Source: CAVPGP01 sp963704025 (lineage in GTDB: Bacteria > Actinomycetota > Thermoleophilia > Gaiellales > Gaiellaceae). Taken from it: a DNA stretch of 64,000 nt. Within the stretch, counting starts at the first letter, position 1; every line of letters starts with the position of its first letter. Below the pieces are notes generated by a model. It was not told the origin of the DNA and ran no database searches. It was given only the letters and a program-made list of their open reading frames with translations. Both the position numbers and the translations under genes were made by a program. This document shows positions 60,176 through 64,000 of this stretch, in pieces. The stretch covers positions 248,001 through 312,000 of the forward strand of contig CAVPGP010000002.1 in NCBI GenBank assembly GCA_963704025.1, read 5' to 3'.

Positions 60176-61380
60176 TGGTTGCGCGCGCGGACACCGGCTC
60201 GGGCGGCGCGCGGTGGCGGCTCTGGGCGCTGGGGCCCCTCCTGCTGCTCGTCGCGGTCGTCGCCGGCTTCTCGGCGTGGGGCGGCTCCGTCACCGGCTTG
60301 CTCGGCCGCAACCCGCCGCCTGCGGACAGGTTCGACATCCGTCGAGTGGCGTTCAAGCCGGGCGAGATCCGGATCAAGGTGACGAACCCGCAGAACGACG
60401 ATCTGACGATTGCCTCGCTCACCGTCGACGACGCCATCGTCCCGTTCACCCTCGACGGGCCGGCCACGCTCGGCCGCCTCCGCTCGACCACGATCGTCGT
60501 CCCCTACGACTGGGTCGAGGACGAGCCCGTCGCCGTCGGCGTCACCAGCTCGACGGGCATCGAGACCGTCGAGGAGATCCCCGCGGCCGTCGAGACCCCC
60601 GGCCCGTCGATCGAGCGCGCCGCCGGCTACGGCATCATCGGCTTCTTCGTCGGCGTCGTGCCGGTGGCGCTCGGCCTTCTCTGGCTGCCGTGGCTTCGCC
60701 GCGCCGCCCCGCAGTGGCTCGCCGCGTTCATGGCCCTGACCGCCGGCCTCCTGACCTTCCTCGCGGTCGAGGCGCTCTCCGAGGCGCTCGCGCTCCAGGC
60801 CGCGCTTCCGAGCGCGCTCGGCGGCGCCGGCCTCGTCCTGCTCGGCGTCGCCGCCAGCTGGCTCGGGCTGACGGCGGTCTCGCACACGCTGGCCGGGCGC
60901 CAGCCGGGCGGGGGCGGCGCGATCGGCGGCCTCGCGCTCGCGACGCTCGTCTCGATCGGGATCGGGCTCCACAACCTCGGCGAAGGGCTCGCGATCGGCA
61001 CGTCGTTCGCCCTCGGCGAGCTCGCGCTCGGCACGTTCCTGATCGTCGGCTTCATGATCCACAACGTCACCGAAGGGCTCGGCATCGCCGCCCCGATCGC
61101 CGGCGGTGGCAGGTCGGCCGGCGTCACACGGCTGGCGACGCTGGCGCTCGTTGCCGGCGCACCGGCGATTCTCGGCGCCTGGCTCGGCGGCTTCGTCACC
61201 AGCGACCTCCTCGCGGTCGTCTTCTTCGCCGCCGCCGCCGGTGCGGCCTTCCAGGTCGTGACCGAGGTCGGCCGCTACGTGGCCCGCAAGGCACCGGGCG
61301 GGATGACGTCCCCGTTCGTCCTCGGCGGGTTCGTGGCCGGGATCACCGTGATGTACGTCACGGGCCTGATCGCGGGCTAG
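60175..61380 (+). CDS. ZIP-family metal transporter with an N-terminal extracytoplasmic domain
   Basis: 401 residues. First helix at about 16-37, then a beta-sandwich-like extracytoplasmic region (residues about 45-140, VAFKPGEIRIKVTNPQNDDLTIASLTVDDA) resembling cupredoxin-type accessory domains. The ZIP core follows with the metal-site helices GLHNLGEGLAIGTSFA and MIHNVTEGLGIAAPI. Imports Fe, Mn or Zn (family knowledge). ATG overlaps the oxidase stop (TGATG). Together with the DtxR operator this forms a metal-uptake module. Confidence 0.9.
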   Translation: MVARADTGSGGARWRLWALGPLLLLVAVVAGFSAWGGSVTGLLGRNPPPADRFDIRRVAFKPGEIRIKVTNPQNDDLTIASLTVDDAIVPFTLDGPATLGRLRSTTIVVPYDWVEDEPVAVGVTSSTGIETVEEIPAAVETPGPSIERAAGYGIIGFFVGVVPVALGLLWLPWLRRAAPQWLAAFMALTAGLLTFLAVEALSEALALQAALPSALGGAGLVLLGVAASWLGLTAVSHTLAGRQPGGGGAIGGLALATLVSIGIGLHNLGEGLAIGTSFALGELALGTFLIVGFMIHNVTEGLGIAAPIAGGGRSAGVTRLATLALVAGAPAILGAWLGGFVTSDLLAVVFFAAAAGAAFQVVTEVGRYVARKAPGGMTSPFVLGGFVAGITVMYVTGLIAG

Positions 61381-62441
61381 GCCTCCGTCGGCCGGCCGCC
61401 GCCGTTCGACGCGGCCGCGAGCCACTCCCCTACCGGCAGGCTCTGTGAGCCGTCGCCCTCGCGCGAGACGTCGACGCGGCAGTCGGGATTCTCGCCGGCG
61501 AGTGCCCCGTCGAGCCTGGCGCCGAAGGCCTTCACGCCTTCGAAGTTCGCGGAGCGCAGGTCGGCTCCGGAGAGATTCGCGCCGCGGAGGTCGGCGAGCT
61601 TGAAGTTCGCGTTCGCGCAGGCGGCCTCCACGAGAACGGCGTTCGTGAGCACGGTCTCCCGGAACTGGGCCCCTTCGAGGACCGCTTTCCGCAACGAGGC
61701 CTCGGTGAGGTCGGCCCGGTAGAAGTCTGCGTAGCGGAAGTCGATGCGAGCCCAGTAGGCGTCCTGGGCTCGTGCGCCGGAGAGGTCGAGGCCGCGCAGG
61801 TCGGCGCCTTCGGCCTCGGGGGCGTGCAGGGCGATCGCGATCGTCAGGGCCTTCAGCACCTTGGGCTGGGTCTCGATCGCGAGCGACGCCGCGAGCACCT
61901 GCTTCGTCAGCTCGGTCAGCTCGACGCGCTGGTCCTCCGTCACGTGCCACTCCACGGGCGGCGACTGGAGTAGCTTGCCCAGCTTGCTCGCCGAGGCGAC
62001 TCGCAACAGGGGCGATGACTCGACGCAGAGCTCCTGGACGATCGCGTGGTAGGTCGCGTCGACGTTCTGGCGGCGCTCGAACTCCAGGCGCTCCCGAACC
62101 GTCTGACGCTCGGCGTCCGCGCGCTCGCGGCTCGTCCGCGTCTGACCCAGGAGGTAGCCGCCCACGGCCGCCCCGACGGTCACGAACACGCCGGCCATCT
62201 TCAGCCAGAAGAGGCTGCCGCTCGTGTCGCTGCGGATCTGCCTGATCTCGGCGTCCAGCTTGTCGATCTCCCGCTGGTTGCGAACGCTCGCACCGACGCC
62301 GACCGGCGTGAGGGCGCCTCGCTCGGCGCGCGACTGGAGCACGAAGGCGATCGCGAGGATCGCACCGACCACCAGCAGGACGAGCACCACGACCACCGGC
62401 TGCGTCAGCCCGACGCGGCTTCGCCAGCCGCCGCCCGTCAT
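61377..62441 (-). CDS. membrane-anchored pentapeptide-repeat protein
   Basis: 354 residues from ATG 62441 with GGGAGGG upstream. Two membrane segments at the N-terminus (about 15-36 and 79-97) with a charged linker between. A cytosolic helical region follows (ERQTVRERLEFERRQNVDATYHAIVQELCVESSPLLRVASASKLGKLL). Pentapeptide repeats of A(D/N)LxX type cover about 210-310 (GADLRGLDLSGARAQDAYW, FKLADLRGANLSGADLRSANFEG). Overlaps the SLOG gene by 4 nt and the ZIP stop by 3 bp. Function unknown; see findings. Confidence 0.85.
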   Translation of the reverse strand: MTGGGWRSRVGLTQPVVVVLVLLVVGAILAIAFVLQSRAERGALTPVGVGASVRNQREIDKLDAEIRQIRSDTSGSLFWLKMAGVFVTVGAAVGGYLLGQTRTSRERADAERQTVRERLEFERRQNVDATYHAIVQELCVESSPLLRVASASKLGKLLQSPPVEWHVTEDQRVELTELTKQVLAASLAIETQPKVLKALTIAIALHAPEAEGADLRGLDLSGARAQDAYWARIDFRYADFYRADLTEASLRKAVLEGAQFRETVLTNAVLVEAACANANFKLADLRGANLSGADLRSANFEGVKAFGARLDGALAGENPDCRVDVSREGDGSQSLPVGEWLAAASNGGGRPTEA

Positions 62442-62947
62442 CCCGTTGTCCCTCCCCGGGCGACCACTCGATGCGCGACGACGTCGAGGTGGACGACGGG
62501 TCGGCCGATGCTCTCGGCGTAGCGGACGGCGCCGGCGGTGCCGCCGATGCCGCGCGGCGGCGCGCCGTCCCAGGCCGCGACGAGAACGTCGCATGCGTCC
62601 GCGACCCATCGCATCGCCGCCTCGTAGGCACGGGGCGAGCCGGCCGCGAAGGGAAGCCGCGTCTCCCGCCGCGCCGCGGCGACGAGCGCCCGGTAGCGCG
62701 TCCGGCTGTGCTCCGTCGGGAACTCGTCCTCGTACCGCCTGAACGGCCGCACGATCTCGAGCGGGACCTCTGCCGAGAGCGCGGCTTCGGCAAAGAGCGT
62801 GTCGGCGCCTTCCGCGAGAGCCGAGACGGCGACGACCCCGCTGGAGGCCGCCGCCTCGCCCGCGAGCAGGGCGGCGCTCTCGGCGTGCACGAAGGCGGCC
62901 GCCCCAGGGTCGAGCGCGCGATGACCGACGATCCCGAGACGGAGCAT
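62438..62947 (-). CDS. SLOG-domain (nucleotide-sensor-like) protein
   Basis: 169 residues from ATG 62947. Rossmann-like SLOG features: N-terminal RLGIVGHRALD, SALAEGADTLFAEAAL, EFPTEHSRTRYRAL, ACDVLVAAWDGAPPRGIGGTAGAVRYAESIGRPVVHLD, where GGT is the phosphate-binding turn. SLOG domains bind nucleotides or nucleotide sugars and recur in conflict and immunity systems. No effector domain of its own; the downstream membrane protein may be its output. Start uncertain (a longer frame to 62983). Confidence 0.82.
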   Translation of the reverse strand: MLRLGIVGHRALDPGAAAFVHAESAALLAGEAAASSGVVAVSALAEGADTLFAEAALSAEVPLEIVRPFRRYEDEFPTEHSRTRYRALVAAARRETRLPFAAGSPRAYEAAMRWVADACDVLVAAWDGAPPRGIGGTAGAVRYAESIGRPVVHLDVVAHRVVARGGTTG

Positions 62948-63001
62948 GACCGACACCGTAGGACGTCGACTGGACGTCACCACCCCCGCCCGGTTCGCGC
63001 G

Positions 63002-64000
63002 TCAGGCGACGGGCGGGCGTCTCTCCGACACGAGCCGCTCCAGCAGCACCACGGCGTGCTCCGGCCCCGGAAGAGCGGCGAGCTCGTCCCTCAGGGCCGC
63101 GGCCGCCGCGCGGTAGGCCGGTTCAGCCAGGACGGCCGACACGGCCTCGGCCACCTCCTCCGGCGCGGCGCGTACCGCGTCGAGCACCCGTGCGACCCCG
63201 AGGGCCTCACACCGCGCGGCATTCAGCGGCTGATCGGCGCCCATGGGGAGCACGACCATCGGCAGCCCGTGCGCCAGCGCGCCGAGCACGCTGCCCGACC
63301 CGCCGTGCGACACGACGGCGCTGCAGTGAGGCAGCACCAGCGACTGGTCGATGTGCCGCTCGACGTGGACGTTCCCGGGGACCGGCCCGAGCTCCTCGGG
63401 GTCGATCTGGCTGCCGACGGTCGCGACGACGTCGACGCGCAGCCGGCCCAGTCCCGCGAGCACCCGCTCGAACAGGTCGCCGGACTCGAGGTTGAAGACG
63501 GTGCCGAGCGTGAAATACACGATCGGCGCCCCGGGCACGCGGACCGTCCACGGCGGCTCGCTGCCTCCCTGCAATGTGTCGGCCGCGAACGAGCGGAACG
63601 AATGGGCGGTCGCGGGCAGCGGAAACGCGGGATCGCGATAGGCGGGCGGGAAGGGCGAGAGGACGAGATAGCGGCTGAGCATCTTCAGCTCCGGATCGGC
63701 GGGCAGCCCGTGCTCGGCGCGCAGCGCGGCCAGCGCGTCGCCGACGAGGTCGCGCCGGAGGAAGGAGCCTGCGCCGATGACGAGCACGCTCGCATGCGGA
63801 AGCCCGAGCCGCTCGGCCGCGACCATGCTCCCGAAGTCGACCTCGTCGCAGACGACGAGGTCGGGCCGCCAGCCGTCGCAGAGCTCGAGCATGTCGGCCG
63901 CGCGCACGCGCGCGTTGCGAACGGCGAAGCCGTCGCGAAGATCGCGCTCCTCTCGCTCGGCGTCGAGCTCGCGCAGCGGGATCCGGGCTGCCGGTGTGTT
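63002..64000 (-). CDS. MGT-type (GT1) glycosyltransferase, N-terminal part outside window
   Basis: The frame is open to the window edge; at least 333 residues are present. The C-terminal donor domain is clear: VVYFTLGTVFNLESGDLFERVLAGL, CSAVVSHGGSGSVLGALAHGLPMVVLPMGADQPLNAARCEALGVARVL, the GT1 NDP-sugar motif. The remaining upstream part shows DLVVCDEVDFGSMVAAERLGLPHASVLVIG. Transfers a sugar to a small molecule or lipid. Lies 54 bp upstream of the SLOG gene on the same strand. Confidence 0.9.
   Translation of the reverse strand, partial: NTPAARIPLRELDAEREERDLRDGFAVRNARVRAADMLELCDGWRPDLVVCDEVDFGSMVAAERLGLPHASVLVIGAGSFLRRDLVGDALAALRAEHGLPADPELKMLSRYLVLSPFPPAYRDPAFPLPATAHSFRSFAADTLQGGSEPPWTVRVPGAPIVYFTLGTVFNLESGDLFERVLAGLGRLRVDVVATVGSQIDPEELGPVPGNVHVERHIDQSLVLPHCSAVVSHGGSGSVLGALAHGLPMVVLPMGADQPLNAARCEALGVARVLDAVRAAPEEVAEAVSAVLAEPAYRAAAAALRDELAALPGPEHAVVLLERLVSERRPPVA

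Noticed and set aside
59998..62793. 931-codon minus-strand frame across the ZIP and pentapeptide genes
   Set aside because: Arg/Asp/Gly low-complexity shadow with no domain; overlapping genes on both strands are well supported.

Overview
The window is high-GC DNA that is almost fully coding. Its gene content and order suggest an actinobacterium outside the classic Actinomycetes, most plausibly Thermoleophilia (Gaiellales or Solirubrobacterales-like). This placement is inference; no marker was searched. Supporting signs are the rpsB-tsf-pyrH-frr-uppS-cdsA-dxr-rseP-ispG-proS order, sepF, yggT and divIVA beside yggS and pgeF, a MurA with Asp in place of the catalytic Cys, an ImuB/DUF6504/DnaE2 mutasome, and frequent GTGA or ATGA stop/start overlaps.

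Region 1 (1-10.5 kb) is accessory metabolism. It holds an aldehyde dehydrogenase (cut by the window edge), a HAD-like protein that has lost active-site acids, a three-gene operon of an acyltransferase-like/cyclic-nucleotide-binding protein with two methyltransferases, an aldo/keto reductase, small conserved proteins and a tRNA-Pro(GGG) with a strong terminator. Region 2 (10.6-30.1 kb) mixes secreted and membrane proteins (beta-helix protein, phosphoesterase, LtrA fragments), an Lrp regulator with an EamA exporter, a molybdate ABC transporter with a Mop-type regulator, an NhaA-DsbA fusion, ferritins, proS and the MEP/lipid genes ispG, rseP and dxr. At least a dozen apparent single-base frameshifts fall here, including one in the normally essential dxr, which suggests local sequence error rather than decay.

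Region 3 (30.8-43.4 kb) is one long minus-strand housekeeping block. It covers translation (rpsB, tsf, frr), nucleotide and lipid synthesis (pyrH, uppS, cdsA), then rluD, lspA, a TraR/DksA protein, DUF167, divIVA, yggT, sepF, yggS, pgeF, a CCA-adding enzyme, RidA and a HisB-like protein lacking several metal ligands.

Region 4 (43.5-64 kb) holds a subtilase, murA, an HD hydrolase, a class V aminotransferase, an EEP-family nuclease/phosphatase, a glycosyltransferase run, a GH15 glucoamylase/trehalase, an error-prone polymerase DnaE2 with a glycine-rich tandem-repeat insertion, a bicupin, ImuB behind two LexA boxes, and a DtxR regulator divergent from a multicopper oxidase and a ZIP transporter with a DtxR-type operator between them. 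It ends with a glycosyltransferase, a SLOG-domain protein and a membrane pentapeptide-repeat protein in one apparent operon.

Two loci (28.4 and 56.8 kb) share a roughly 100-bp element bounded by 23-nt GTACCTGGT palindromes. It looks like a small dispersed, structured, possibly mobile repeat and is one of the strongest unexplained signals here.
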